DNA from: Metabacillus flavus | GTDB taxonomy: Bacteria > Bacillota > Bacilli > Bacillales > Bacillaceae | DNA length: 64,000 bases | Direction: 5' to 3' | Assembly (NCBI RefSeq): GCF_018283675.1 | Contig: NZ_JAGVRK010000001.1 | Location: 2,666,001-2,730,000, forward strand | In this document: positions 42,521-50,637 of the stretch, one piece after another | Numbering within the stretch: position 1 is the stretch's first letter | Layout of the letters: each line of letters opens with the position of its first letter | The notes under the pieces: generated by a model | Seen by the model: only the letters and a program-made list of their open reading frames with translations | Databases searched by the model: none | What the model was told of the DNA's origin: nothing | Translations under genes and position numbers: made by a program

Positions 42521-43387
42521 TCAATAAGCATAAACCAGCTCCTCAACCCTTGAATTTGTTCTTTTCTCTGAAAAGAAAGCGTGAAGCAATTCGTTCTCAT
42601 CCAGTTCCGACCACTTAGCCCCGTCTCTGTAAACAATGATTGGATGCTTGCAGCCTCTTTTAAACCTGGACATTACCGTCAGTATATCCTCTTCCGATTC
42701 CACTTCCAGAGGGTCCAGTTTTTGAATGGATTTTTGAGTTCCATAATACCGATCCATTAAAAATCTCAGATGAACAAAGCGGCGCTGTTTAAATTCTGTA
42801 TATAAACTAAAACATAAAAAAATCGTAATCATCCATAAATTCAGCTGGAAAGGAAAAAAAAGCAGGACGGCAGCTTTATATATGACGAGAGCGCATACCG
42901 AAAAAGCCAGCATCCATTTATGGGCTGAAGGAAAAGGCTTAAAAAGCGAAAAAGCTATAAATAATAGTTTCCCGCCGTCAAGCGGCCAAATCGGGAGCAG
43001 GTTAAAAAGCAGAATGGATAGATTATAGAAAGTAAAAAGAGAGAAATCACCGGCAGAAATAAGCCCTCCGCTCAAAAGGAGCCAGGCAGCTCCCTGCATC
43101 ACAAAATGCTGCAGCGGACCGGCAAGCACAACTGCGAGCTCTTCTTTTATGGAACGGTTCCCATGCTCCTCCATTTCTGCAGCACCTCCAAATGGAAGAA
43201 GCACAATGGATTTAACTCTCCAGGAAAAATAAAGGGCACATACAGCATGACCAAGCTCATGCACTAGGACAATGGCAAGCAATATAGTAAGCGTTTTAAA
43301 TTGAGCGGTAGCTGCGCTGATCGCCATTACTGCCCACAGCAGAGGGTGAATGTGAACTTTCCTTAATAGGGATCCATATTTAATCAA
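42521..43387 (-). CDS. spoIVFB: Intramembrane metalloprotease SpoIVFB
   Basis: SpoIVFB cuts pro-sigma-K inside the outer forespore membrane and so switches on late mother-cell genes. Six membrane helices are expected; the zinc motif HELGH sits near residue 44 in the second helix, with the partner NLLPIWPLDGGK segment near residue 137. The last 90 residues form a CBS-like regulatory domain that senses ATP. Its TTG start overlaps the spoIVFA stop by eight bases, a sign of coupled translation. Confidence 0.93.
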   Translation of the reverse strand: MIKYGSLLRKVHIHPLLWAVMAISAATAQFKTLTILLAIVLVHELGHAVCALYFSWRVKSIVLLPFGGAAEMEEHGNRSIKEELAVVLAGPLQHFVMQGAAWLLLSGGLISAGDFSLFTFYNLSILLFNLLPIWPLDGGKLLFIAFSLFKPFPSAHKWMLAFSVCALVIYKAAVLLFFPFQLNLWMITIFLCFSLYTEFKQRRFVHLRFLMDRYYGTQKSIQKLDPLEVESEEDILTVMSRFKRGCKHPIIVYRDGAKWSELDENELLHAFFSEKRTNSRVEELVYAY

Positions 43388-44162
43388 AGGAAATCACCTG
43401 TTTCGGATCGATAAAATTATCTCCCTTTTTAATCGCAAAATAGTAGGTCCCTTTTTTGTTTTCATTCACTTTAATGGTACCGAGTTCTTTCCCTGTGACC
43501 ACTGTGTCATAAAGAGCAACATCTACCCGTTCGAGATTCCCATACCACGATTCGCTTCCATCTGCATGCTGAAGCACAACCGTCAGTCCTGTATCCGGTT
43601 TTTCTCCCGCTTCAATGACAATCCCTTCGTCAATTGCATCAACCGTCGCACGATCGGTCTCAATCAAGACCCCTTGCCCATTAACCTGAAAATTTTCAGT
43701 GACCTTCCCGGAAGCAGGAACAGCGTATTCTCCCTTTGGCGAAGCAGAATCGGGGGAAACCTCATCAGCCTGAAATAACGCTAATGGGTGACCGAATTGC
43801 TTTTGATACCAGGCAGATACTGCAGCAAATTGAAATTCATGTTCCAGAGATACTTCAACCGTATTTCTAAATGAATCGAGCTTTTGACTGTGATCTTTAA
43901 AAACAACTGCCATAGCGAGAACCAGGCAGGCAGAAAGCAACAATTTAAAAAGAAAGATTTGCGGTTTGAACAGCGGATGTCCGGTTTCGTTAAGTGTGTC
44001 AGGTCCTCCCTCATACGAATGAATAATCCCTGTATACTTTTCCTCCTCTTCAATCACAGCCTCCTTGTTCCAAGTTACCGGAATCTCTGCTTTTTCTGCA
44101 GAAGGTTTTGCCTTTTTTCTTTTCGCCATCCGCTTTCTGATTTCATCGGCCCTTCTGGACAT
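43380..44162 (-). CDS. spoIVFA: SpoIVFB regulator SpoIVFA
   Basis: SpoIVFA holds SpoIVFB inactive until SpoIVB cleaves it from the intermembrane side. The 260-residue protein has a basic cytoplasmic N-terminus (MSRRADEIRKRMAKRKK), one membrane helix (about residues 80-97) and a C-terminal LytM/M23-like domain (about 165-258; GVLIETDRATVDAIDEGIVIEAGE, TVVLQHADGSESWYG) that lacks the full zinc-ligand set. I use ATG 44162. A sigma-E promoter lies 33 bases upstream. Confidence 0.9.
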   Translation of the reverse strand: MSRRADEIRKRMAKRKKAKPSAEKAEIPVTWNKEAVIEEEEKYTGIIHSYEGGPDTLNETGHPLFKPQIFLFKLLLSACLVLAMAVVFKDHSQKLDSFRNTVEVSLEHEFQFAAVSAWYQKQFGHPLALFQADEVSPDSASPKGEYAVPASGKVTENFQVNGQGVLIETDRATVDAIDEGIVIEAGEKPDTGLTVVLQHADGSESWYGNLERVDVALYDTVVTGKELGTIKVNENKKGTYYFAIKKGDNFIDPKQVISFD

Positions 44163-44194
44163 CGTCATCCACCCTTTTAATGTCAGTTTGTACA

Positions 44195-44223
44195 AGTCTA
44201 TGACTTGTCCGGAGGAATTATGA
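44195..44223 (-). promoter_or_regulatory. Sigma-E promoter of spoIVFA-spoIVFB
   Basis: On the minus strand TCATAAT (44217-44223) and CATAGACT (44195-44202) are 14 bp apart. Each differs by one base from the sigma-E consensus, and the spoIVF operon is sigma-E dependent in B. subtilis. Confidence 0.7.
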
Positions 44224-44236
44224 TTTGGTGAAAATA

Positions 44237-44421
44237 AGAAAAGCGGAAGCGGCTTCTAGTAAGGAGGTTCCGCTAAAAGCGACGCGTCCTGCCGCAACGC
44301 AGAACTGACCTGCATCGTGCAGGCCTCCCTGAGAGACGGTGGAATCGGGGCTGGCAAAGTCGCTTTTTGACTTTGACTGAACCGGTGAAGCGGCCGAAGG
44401 GCTAGCCGCTGGAGCTGGAAC
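44237..44421. repeat. Interspersed palindromic repeat, copy D
   Basis: AAGAAAAGCGGAAGCGGC at the left and GCCGCTGGAGCTGGAAC at the right pair as in the other copies. The middle includes CGACGCGTCCTGCCGCAACGC and GCATCGTGCAGGCC, close to copy B. Within it, AAAGTCGCTTTTTGACTTTG is a further hairpin. It begins 14 bp beyond the -35 of the spoIVFA promoter. Confidence 0.75.
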
Positions 44422-44423
44422 AC

Positions 44424-44794
44424 AGAAAAGCGGAGGGCGCTTGCTCAGCTGTGAAAGACGGTGGAGCTCTCGACCGAGAGGCGCCCAAGTTAGGTTGTTC
44501 AGCTAAATGCGCGATGTCCTGTCGCAACGCTGAAAGGGCCTTCATCGTGAAGGCCCTCGACCGAGAGAGCGAAGCGGCCGAACAGCTAGCGCCCGGAGCT
44601 GGACAACATAGAAAAGCGGAGGGCGCTTGCTCAGCTGTGAAAGACGGTGGAGCTCTCGACCGAGAGGCGCCCAAGTTAGGTTGTTCAGCTAAATGCGCGA
44701 CGTCCTGTCGCAACGCTGTACGGGCCTTCATCGTGAAGGCCCTCGACCGAGAGAGCGAAGCGGCCGAACAGCTAGCGCCCGGAGCTGGACAACT
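44424..44794. repeat. Tandem duplicate (186-bp period) of the interspersed repeat, copies E and F
   Basis: Two nearly identical units begin at 44424 and 44610 with AGAAAAGCGGAGGGCGCTTG and end with GCGCCCGGAGCTGGACAAC. They differ by a few bases only (for example GATGTCC against GACGTCC, and GAAAGGG against GTACGGG). Internal palindromes include GGGCCTTCATCGTGAAGGCCC and GGAGCTCTCGACCGAGAGGCGCC. An in-frame plus-strand reading frame crosses both units but is a by-product of the duplication (186 is a multiple of 3). Confidence 0.88.
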
Positions 44795-44825
44795 CAGTTC
44801 AGGTAGAGAATCACTCTTTTATCAA

Positions 44826-44859
44826 ATGAAGAAAAGCAGCCCCTGTAAAGAGCTGCTTT
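44826..44859 (-). terminator. Terminator after minD
   Basis: AAAGCAGC / GCTGCTTT with a loop of about eleven bases is followed on the minus strand by TCTTCATTTG, which ends the mre-min transcript. Confidence 0.75.
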
Positions 44860-44881
44860 CATCTGCAAATATTGTTTTCCA

Positions 44882-45685
44882 TTACACGCGTGCTCCGAAA
44901 AACTTTTTCAGTTTATCTAAAAAACCTAAGTTTTGCTGGTCAAGAATTTGAAGGGGAACCGATTCCCCGAGAATTCTTCTGGCAATATTACGATAGGCAA
45001 TCGATGCGCGGTTGTTCGGATCCATCGCAATCGGTTCACCGCTGTTTGATGCCTTGATTACCTGATCATCATCAGCAACAATACCCAGCAGATCAATGGA
45101 CAGATGCGCGACAATCTCATCAACATCCAGCATGTCTCCATTTTGAACGAGATGAGTGCGTATCCGGTTAATGACAAGCTTTGGCGGCTCGATTTCTTCT
45201 TTCTCAAGAAGCCCGATGATTCTGTCTGCATCCCTTACTGCAGAAACTTCCGGAGTGGTTACAACAATCGCTTTATCCGCACCAGCCACAGCATTTTTGA
45301 AGCCCTGCTCAATGCCGGCCGGGCAATCGATCACAATATAATCATAATCCTGCTTCAGCTCATCAATAAGCTTTTTCATTTGTTCAGGCGAGACAGCTGA
45401 TTTATCACTCGTCTGTGCTGCCGGAAGCAAGTACAGCAGGTCATCAAAACGCTTGTCCTTTACAAGTGCCTGATGGATTTTGCAGCGTCCTTCCACCACA
45501 TCCACCAAATCATAGATAATCCGGTTTTCAAGTCCCATGACGACGTCCAGATTCCGCAAACCGATATCTGTGTCTACAAGACAAACCTTTTTGCCTAAAA
45601 TGGCCAGGGACGTTCCTAAATTGGCGGAGGTGGTTGTTTTGCCAACTCCACCTTTACCTGAGGTTACAACAATCGCCTCTCCCAC
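44882..45685 (-). CDS. minD: Septum site-determining ATPase MinD
   Basis: MinD binds the membrane in its ATP form and recruits MinC to block polar division. The deviant Walker A box GKGGVGKTT (residues 10-18), the DTDIGLRNLDVVMGLE switch region, VIDCPAGIE (Walker B) and the C-terminal amphipathic membrane helix (LDKLKKFFG) are all visible. It starts at GTG 45685 after GAGGGGGGAATG, and its 267 residues match the family. It follows minC by two bases. Confidence 0.96.
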   Translation of the reverse strand: MGEAIVVTSGKGGVGKTTTSANLGTSLAILGKKVCLVDTDIGLRNLDVVMGLENRIIYDLVDVVEGRCKIHQALVKDKRFDDLLYLLPAAQTSDKSAVSPEQMKKLIDELKQDYDYIVIDCPAGIEQGFKNAVAGADKAIVVTTPEVSAVRDADRIIGLLEKEEIEPPKLVINRIRTHLVQNGDMLDVDEIVAHLSIDLLGIVADDDQVIKASNSGEPIAMDPNNRASIAYRNIARRILGESVPLQILDQQNLGFLDKLKKFFGARV

Positions 45686-45687
45686 GG

Positions 45688-46371
45688 CTACATTCCCCCC
45701 TCGAGCGTAGTTACATCTGGTCTTACATACATCACATTCTGCAGTCGGTCTCTCTTCATTTGCCCATCGTCATCTATGTACGCACACTCCATCCCGTGTT
45801 CGTCTACATGAATACGCTCAGGAGACTGATTAAGTGAATCATAAATTTTAAGCTGGGCTGGCGCCATGACAGATGCAGCAATGATCGCCCTGCTGTTTCC
45901 ATTATAGCCTGCATGGGCGGTACCTCTCAGAGCACCTAAAACGAAGATGCTGCCGTTTGCAATCACCGTGCCCCCAGGATTCACATCTCCGATCAAAAGG
46001 AGATCGCCTTCAACCTGAAGCACCTGTCCAGACCGGACAATTCTTGCAGCTTTTACAACTTCCGCTTCTTTTTTCAGTCTGTTGGCTTCTTCTTTCGTCA
46101 CGACATCAGACTCAATGTTTTCGACCACAAGATTCTTCTTTTTGCGGATTGTCGTTTTCACCATTTGCTGCTGTTCTTCTGAAAGAAGCCGTTTGCCGGA
46201 CTTCACACTAACTCCGATTAAAGGCCCGTTTTCCTGCACATACTGCTTAGAGGAAAGCATCTCTTCCAGTTCAAGAATAAGTGTTTCGTAGGTGCACCCG
46301 TCATCCAAATATAGAGTGAGGCCGTCCTTTGTTCCTTTTATTGTTACATACTGCTGTTTTTGGGCTTTCAC
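45688..46371 (-). CDS. minC: Septum formation inhibitor MinC
   Basis: MinC inhibits FtsZ polymers. The N-terminal domain (about 1-100; QQYVTIKGTKDGLTLYLDD) targets FtsZ; the C-terminal beta-helix (about 115-225; IVRSGQVLQVEGDLLLIGDVNPGGTVIANGSIFVLGALRGTAHAG) binds MinD. The start is the GTG at 46371, five bases after GAGGTGA; the GTG three codons earlier is the ribosome binding site itself. It precedes minD and follows mreD by 67 bp. Confidence 0.94.
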   Translation of the reverse strand: MKAQKQQYVTIKGTKDGLTLYLDDGCTYETLILELEEMLSSKQYVQENGPLIGVSVKSGKRLLSEEQQQMVKTTIRKKKNLVVENIESDVVTKEEANRLKKEAEVVKAARIVRSGQVLQVEGDLLLIGDVNPGGTVIANGSIFVLGALRGTAHAGYNGNSRAIIAASVMAPAQLKIYDSLNQSPERIHVDEHGMECAYIDDDGQMKRDRLQNVMYVRPDVTTLEGGM

Positions 46372-46438
46372 GATGTTCACCTCAATAAAACTACAAATTC
46401 GACAAACCCCGCTAAATCTCCTTTTTTTGCTGAACCGT

Positions 46439-46954
46439 TTAATCCTCTGTCTGTCTCTTTAGACCCGTGAGAAACGATTTTAACGGATAAATAATCACAA
46501 GACCCGCGATGGAATTCACAGCCAGCGTAGGCAGGAGTCTGCGATTGGCAAATTCATAGAAATTAAGCGGATTCAGGCTAATAATAAGCTGGATCCCGTA
46601 AACGTAAAATTCGAGTATACTGATTGCCAGCATTCCGACAAGCAAAACAACAAAAGCATTATTCTGAAGAATCTTCAGTGCTTTCCCGGAAAGATAAGTC
46701 AGAAATGGATAAGCAAAAAGATAGACTCCAAGAATCTCTGTATACACAATATCGTGCAGCAGCCCAAAGACAATCGCGTATGTGATCGCAAGTCCATCTC
46801 TTACATAAACGGATACAAAAATTAATAGAAGCAGGGTAAACCTCGGAACATAAAACATATCCTCTGAAAAGGACGGAATAAGAACTAAATCAACTGCGGT
46901 ACTCTCCATGATGAAAAAAAACAAGACAACGACAGGAAGGAGAAAACGTCTCAC
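46439..46954 (-). CDS. mreD: Rod shape-determining protein MreD
   Basis: A 171-residue membrane protein with five to six helices, part of the MreBCD elongation machinery that keeps cells rod shaped. The family pattern is seen in FSEDMFYVPRFTLLLLIFVSVYVRDG and GLLHDIVYTEILGVYLFAYPFLTYLSG. It starts at GTG 46954, which overlaps the mreC stop (GTGA). Length is normal. Confidence 0.92.
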   Translation of the reverse strand: MRRFLLPVVVLFFFIMESTAVDLVLIPSFSEDMFYVPRFTLLLLIFVSVYVRDGLAITYAIVFGLLHDIVYTEILGVYLFAYPFLTYLSGKALKILQNNAFVVLLVGMLAISILEFYVYGIQLIISLNPLNFYEFANRRLLPTLAVNSIAGLVIIYPLKSFLTGLKRQTED

Positions 46955-47841
46955 TTTGCTTCCTCCTCCGCATCGCCGTCACTTACATCTCCTTCTGGAG
47001 GAACGGAAGCTGCACGTTTGATGATAAATACATTTTCGACATCGTAAAAATTAGCAGACGGTTTCACATAGGCCATTTTCGTTAAACCGTAAGAATCAGG
47101 CTGAACATCTTCCACTGTTCCTATCGAAAGTTCCGAGGTGAACACTCCGCCGTTCCCTGCAGTTACAACTTTATCGCCCTTTTTAATATCCATGCTCGTA
47201 TTGATGTTTCTATAAAGAAGCATTTCTCTTTTTTCATCGTAGCCTGCGATTAAGCCGAAAATATTTTCCTTGCCCTTAACAATTGCAGGGACCTGATTGA
47301 CACGGTCCTGAGCACTTAAAAGCTGAACGGTGGAAGTAAATGCATCCACACTTTTAATTTTCCCGATGAGTCCTTTAGATGTCATAACCGCCATGTCTTC
47401 CGTTACACCATTTTGCTTGCCGCGGTCAATCGTAATGTATTCATACCAGCGGTCAGGATTTCTTGCAATCAGCGTACCAGTGATCGGTTCGAATTTGCTT
47501 AAATCTGTTTTCGCTCCTACATCTGCCCGCAGACGGTCATTCTCTTTTCTGAGACGCTGAACCTCAGAGTCAAGACTTGCATACTGCTCAACTCTTGATT
47601 TCAGATATTTATTTTCTTCATATGTATCCTTTAAATTGCCGATTTCCTCAAAAGCCCCGCCAAAGAATTGAGCAGGCTTATGAAAAACAGTTTGAAATAA
47701 ACCGGTAGAATCCTTTACAAACTTCTCTGGCCATGACAATTCACGGTCGCCTTTAATAGAGAAGCCGATCAGTGCAACGAGCAAAATGACGCTTGCCAGA
47801 AGCAGAATAAGCCGTTTGTTCATAAAAAAAGGCGGCATCAT
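46951..47841 (-). CDS. mreC: Rod shape-determining protein MreC
   Basis: MreC joins the cytoplasmic MreB filaments to outer cell-wall synthases. The 296-residue protein has an N-terminal membrane helix (NKRLILLLASVILLVALIGFSI), a coiled coil (about residues 65-105; EENKYLKSRVEQY, VQRLRKENDRLRADV) and two beta domains (TGTLIARNPDRWYEYITIDRGKQNGV, IKKGDKVVTAGNGGVF). Tandem ATG codons at 47841 and 47838 follow GAGGTG; either may be used. Confidence 0.93.
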   Translation of the reverse strand: MMPPFFMNKRLILLLASVILLVALIGFSIKGDRELSWPEKFVKDSTGLFQTVFHKPAQFFGGAFEEIGNLKDTYEENKYLKSRVEQYASLDSEVQRLRKENDRLRADVGAKTDLSKFEPITGTLIARNPDRWYEYITIDRGKQNGVTEDMAVMTSKGLIGKIKSVDAFTSTVQLLSAQDRVNQVPAIVKGKENIFGLIAGYDEKREMLLYRNINTSMDIKKGDKVVTAGNGGVFTSELSIGTVEDVQPDSYGLTKMAYVKPSANFYDVENVFIIKRAASVPPEGDVSDGDAEEEAK

Positions 47842-47896
47842 TTACACCTCTTAACGTTTGATATTCCCAATCCTCGCAATGCCCCCGGCTAAAAGC

Positions 47897-48077
47897 ATTC
47901 GGCGCCCCTAATGAGGCACCGAATCTTTTAATATCAGCTCTGTTAAACTTCCCTGTTGATCTCCGCTTCGGCATTCATTTTAAGAAGGCGAGCATCCAGC
48001 CGCTTTCCCTCAGGATTATCGCGGCATTCATATCAATCAACAGGATGCCAATAGAAGCATTTAGCTTTAACAGAGCT
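47897..48077 (-). other. Nested inverted repeats in the mreB-mreC gap
   Basis: The 242-bp gap contains three nested inverted repeats: AGCTCTGTTAAA (47936-47947) with its complement (48066-48077), CCTGTTGAT (47952-47960) with ATCAACAGG (48036-48044), and GCCGC (47999-48003) with GCGGC (48021-48025). Downstream on the minus strand a separate 10-bp hairpin (ATTCGGTGCC / GGCGCCGAAT, 47897-47924, one G-U pair) is followed by GCTTTTAG and may end or slow the mreB transcript. No gene is present. Confidence 0.7.
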
Positions 48078-48083
48078 AAGAAA

Positions 48084-49106
48084 TTAACGGAGGTTTTTCG
48101 TTTTTCCTTTAAATAGATGAATATGCTCAAGTGCTTTTCCTGTTCCAATTGCCACACAGTCCAATGGATTTTCAGCAATCAGTACAGGCATATTTGTCTC
48201 TTCACTAATCACTTTATCCAGGTTGCGCAGCAATGCTCCTCCACCGGTCAAAACAATTCCGCGGTCCATAATATCGGCTGCAAGTTCCGGCGGTGTTTTT
48301 TCCAGCGTGTTTTTGACTGTATCAACGATCGTATAAACCGTGTCACGAAGAGCCTCTGCAATTTCTTTCGCTGTAATTTCGATTGTCTTCGGCAATCCGG
48401 TAAGCAGGTCACGGCCGCGGATTTCCATGTTATCAACACCCTCAGGAGTTCCGGCGGAGCCGACTTCCATTTTGATGGCTTCAGCTGTCCGGTCACCAAT
48501 CATTAGGTTATACGTTTTGCGGATATAGTTGATGATCGCGTCATCCATTTCATCGCCTGCCACACGGATGGATTGGCTGGTTACGATTCCGCCAAGGGAA
48601 ATAATAGCGACTTCCGTTGTACCACCGCCAATATCCACAACCATGCTTCCAGTCGGTTCCCACACAGGCAGGTTTGAACCGATCGCAGCTGCGAATGGTT
48701 CTTCAATCGTATACGCATCCCGCGCGCCTGCTTGTCTTGTTGCATCAATGACAGCACGTTCTTCAACAGCTGTAATGCCTGATGGCACACAAACCATTAC
48801 GTACGGTTTTCTTGAGAAAAGACTTTTGTTTTTCGTCGCTTGTTTTATGTAATATTTCATCATTGTAGCAGTCGTCTCGTAATCTGCAATAACGCCATCC
48901 TTCATTGGACGAAGTGCTACGACATTTCCAGGTGTACGCCCGATCATATTTTTAGCATCATTTCCAACAGCAACAATGGACTTGGTATCTGTTTGCATTG
49001 CAACAACAGAAGGTTCACGGAGAACGATTCCTCTGCCTTTCACGAACACGAGGGTATTTGCAGTACCCAAATCTATCCCAAGGTCTCTAGTACCAATTCC
49101 AAACAT
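48084..49106 (-). CDS. mreB: Cell shape-determining actin homologue MreB
   Basis: MreB is a bacterial actin that organises wall synthesis along the cylinder. The 340-residue protein opens [21 protein letters not shown] (phosphate 1 motif) and has [18 protein letters not shown] (phosphate 2) and [11 protein letters not shown] (adenosine motif). It ends KGKTKNLR. The ATG lies ten bases after AAAGGGAGA. A TATAAT -10 lies about 75 bp upstream, so it seems to be transcribed separately from radC. Confidence 0.96.
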   Translation of the reverse strand: MFGIGTRDLGIDLGTANTLVFVKGRGIVLREPSVVAMQTDTKSIVAVGNDAKNMIGRTPGNVVALRPMKDGVIADYETTATMMKYYIKQATKNKSLFSRKPYVMVCVPSGITAVEERAVIDATRQAGARDAYTIEEPFAAAIGSNLPVWEPTGSMVVDIGGGTTEVAIISLGGIVTSQSIRVAGDEMDDAIINYIRKTYNLMIGDRTAEAIKMEVGSAGTPEGVDNMEIRGRDLLTGLPKTIEITAKEIAEALRDTVYTIVDTVKNTLEKTPPELAADIMDRGIVLTGGGALLRNLDKVISEETNMPVLIAENPLDCVAIGTGKALEHIHLFKGKTKNLR

Positions 49107-49181
49107 TCATGTATCTCCCTTTCTGAAACGAATCACTTTTTGTAATAAGGACGAACCTTAACGAAAAAACTCATAAACCTT

Positions 49182-49187
49182 ATTATA
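49182..49187 (-). promoter_or_regulatory. Perfect -10 (TATAAT) before mreB
   Basis: TATAAT on the minus strand is followed by AAGGTTT. The expected -35 position is a T-rich tract without a good TTGACA, so the promoter may rely on other contacts. Confidence 0.45.
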
Positions 49188-49221
49188 ACGTAAATCGTCA
49201 AAAAAAAAAGTGAATTTCAGG

Positions 49222-49911
49222 TTACAAATAGCCTTTTTCCTTCAAGCTGATGAATTTTCTGTCCCCGATGATTAAATGATCAAGTAATTCTATTCCAATC
49301 ATCTTCCCGCATTCGGATAGTCTTTTCGTAACTTCGATGTCTTCACGGCTTGGAGACGGGTCTCCTGAGGGATGGTTGTGGATACAGATAAATGAAGCTG
49401 CGGATCTTCTGAACGCTTCTTTAAAAACTTCTCTTGGATGAACAATCGAGGCGTTCAGACTTCCGATAAAAACGGTGTGTTTATGGATGACGTGGTTTTT
49501 CGTATTGAGATAAATACAAACAAAGTGCTCCTGTGTCAGGAATCTCATTTCTTCCATTACATAATTCGCTCCGTCCTGCGGAGATCGAATGACATAGCGA
49601 TCTTCGCTTGAAAGCTGCAGAATTCTTCTTCCGAGCTCCATTGATGCCATAATTTGAACAGCTTTCGCTTGTCCAATCCCGGAAATGGCAGTCATTTCCT
49701 CTATCGAAGCATCCTTTAGCAGCCGCAATCCTTCAAAATGGGAAAGCATCCTTGAAGCGAGCTGAAGAACAGATTCGCTGCTCGAGCCCGTTCTTAATAG
49801 AATGGCGATCAGCTCCTGATTTGACAGGCTTCCCGGCCCATCATTCAGAAGCCGCTCTCTTGGTCTTTCTTCTGCGGGGAAATCACGGATTTTAAGCAGC
49901 GGTACATTCAT
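49222..49911 (-). CDS. radC: JAB-domain protein RadC
   Basis: A 229-residue RadC protein with an N-terminal UPF0758 helix-hairpin-helix domain (NQELIAILLRTGS, ISGIGQAKAVQIMASMELGRR) and a C-terminal JAB/MPN metal site (FICIHNHPSGDPSPSREDIEVTKRL; HxHPSGD with the conserved Asp). The family was once linked to DNA repair, but its true role is unknown. The ATG follows GGAGGAACC. It lies between maf and mreB, as in B. subtilis. Confidence 0.93.
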   Translation of the reverse strand: MNVPLLKIRDFPAEERPRERLLNDGPGSLSNQELIAILLRTGSSSESVLQLASRMLSHFEGLRLLKDASIEEMTAISGIGQAKAVQIMASMELGRRILQLSSEDRYVIRSPQDGANYVMEEMRFLTQEHFVCIYLNTKNHVIHKHTVFIGSLNASIVHPREVFKEAFRRSAASFICIHNHPSGDPSPSREDIEVTKRLSECGKMIGIELLDHLIIGDRKFISLKEKGYL

Positions 49912-49945
49912 TGGTTCCTCCTGTCCCCTAAAGCGCTCATCTGTT

Positions 49946-50527
49946 TTAAATCGTAAATCCTATCTCTCTCAATTCACGAATAAGTCTTGAAACCGGCAGA
50001 CCGACCACAGAAAAATAATCTCCTCTGATTTCTTTAACAAAAGCCTTTCCTAGACCCTGGATTCCATAGGATCCAGCCTTATCAAGCGGTTCACCGGTTT
50101 CTGCATACGTTTTGATTTCTTCACCGGACAATTCCCAGAAGGTTACTTCTGTAGAAACATAGAAAGTTCTTTCCTTTTTACCTTTAAAAATAGAGACACC
50201 GGTCAGGACGCGGTGGCTTTTTCCTGATAATAGACCAAGAGTCCTTTCTGCTTCCTCCTCGTTTTGAGGCTTTCCGAGGATTTGACCGTCTAATACGACG
50301 ATGGTGTCCGCAGCGACGACAAAGGAGTCTGGAAAGGAGTCTGCTGAATGCCCTGCTTTCCTGCGCGCTAATTGCATGACGGCATCTTCGGGAGACTGTC
50401 CAGGCTCAATGGTCTCGTCTACATTCGTAATCATCACATTAATAGGGATGTTCAAACTTTCGAGCAGTTCCTTCCTTCTTGGAGAACCGGAAGCTAATAT
50501 AAGGTGCTGTTGGAGATGTGCGTGCAT
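49946..50527 (-). CDS. maf: Maf-like nucleotide pyrophosphatase
   Basis: Maf enzymes hydrolyse dTTP, UTP or modified nucleotides to the monophosphate and influence septation. The 193-residue protein shows LILASGSPRRKELLESL (the ASxSPRR motif), VAADTIVVLDGQILGKP and an AGSYGIQGLGKAFVKEIRGDYFSVVGLPV tail. I place the start at ATG 50527 with a modest ribosome binding site; an upstream frame extension is not supported by the family. Confidence 0.92.
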   Translation of the reverse strand: MHAHLQQHLILASGSPRRKELLESLNIPINVMITNVDETIEPGQSPEDAVMQLARRKAGHSADSFPDSFVVAADTIVVLDGQILGKPQNEEEAERTLGLLSGKSHRVLTGVSIFKGKKERTFYVSTEVTFWELSGEEIKTYAETGEPLDKAGSYGIQGLGKAFVKEIRGDYFSVVGLPVSRLIRELREIGFTI

Positions 50528-50637
50528 AGGCCGTCCATCCTTTCCATGATTCTTAGGGAGATACAGGTGTATCGTATCAAAAGGACAGAAGAAGCACAAT
50601 TTTTAAAAAACAGATTTTGTTCTTGAAAAACTCACTT

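Noticed and set aside
44451-44951. A 166-residue plus-strand frame across the 186-bp tandem repeat
   Set aside because: The frame repeats the same peptide because 186 is a multiple of 3, has no ribosome binding site, runs into the minD terminator and minD itself, and fits a non-coding repeat better.
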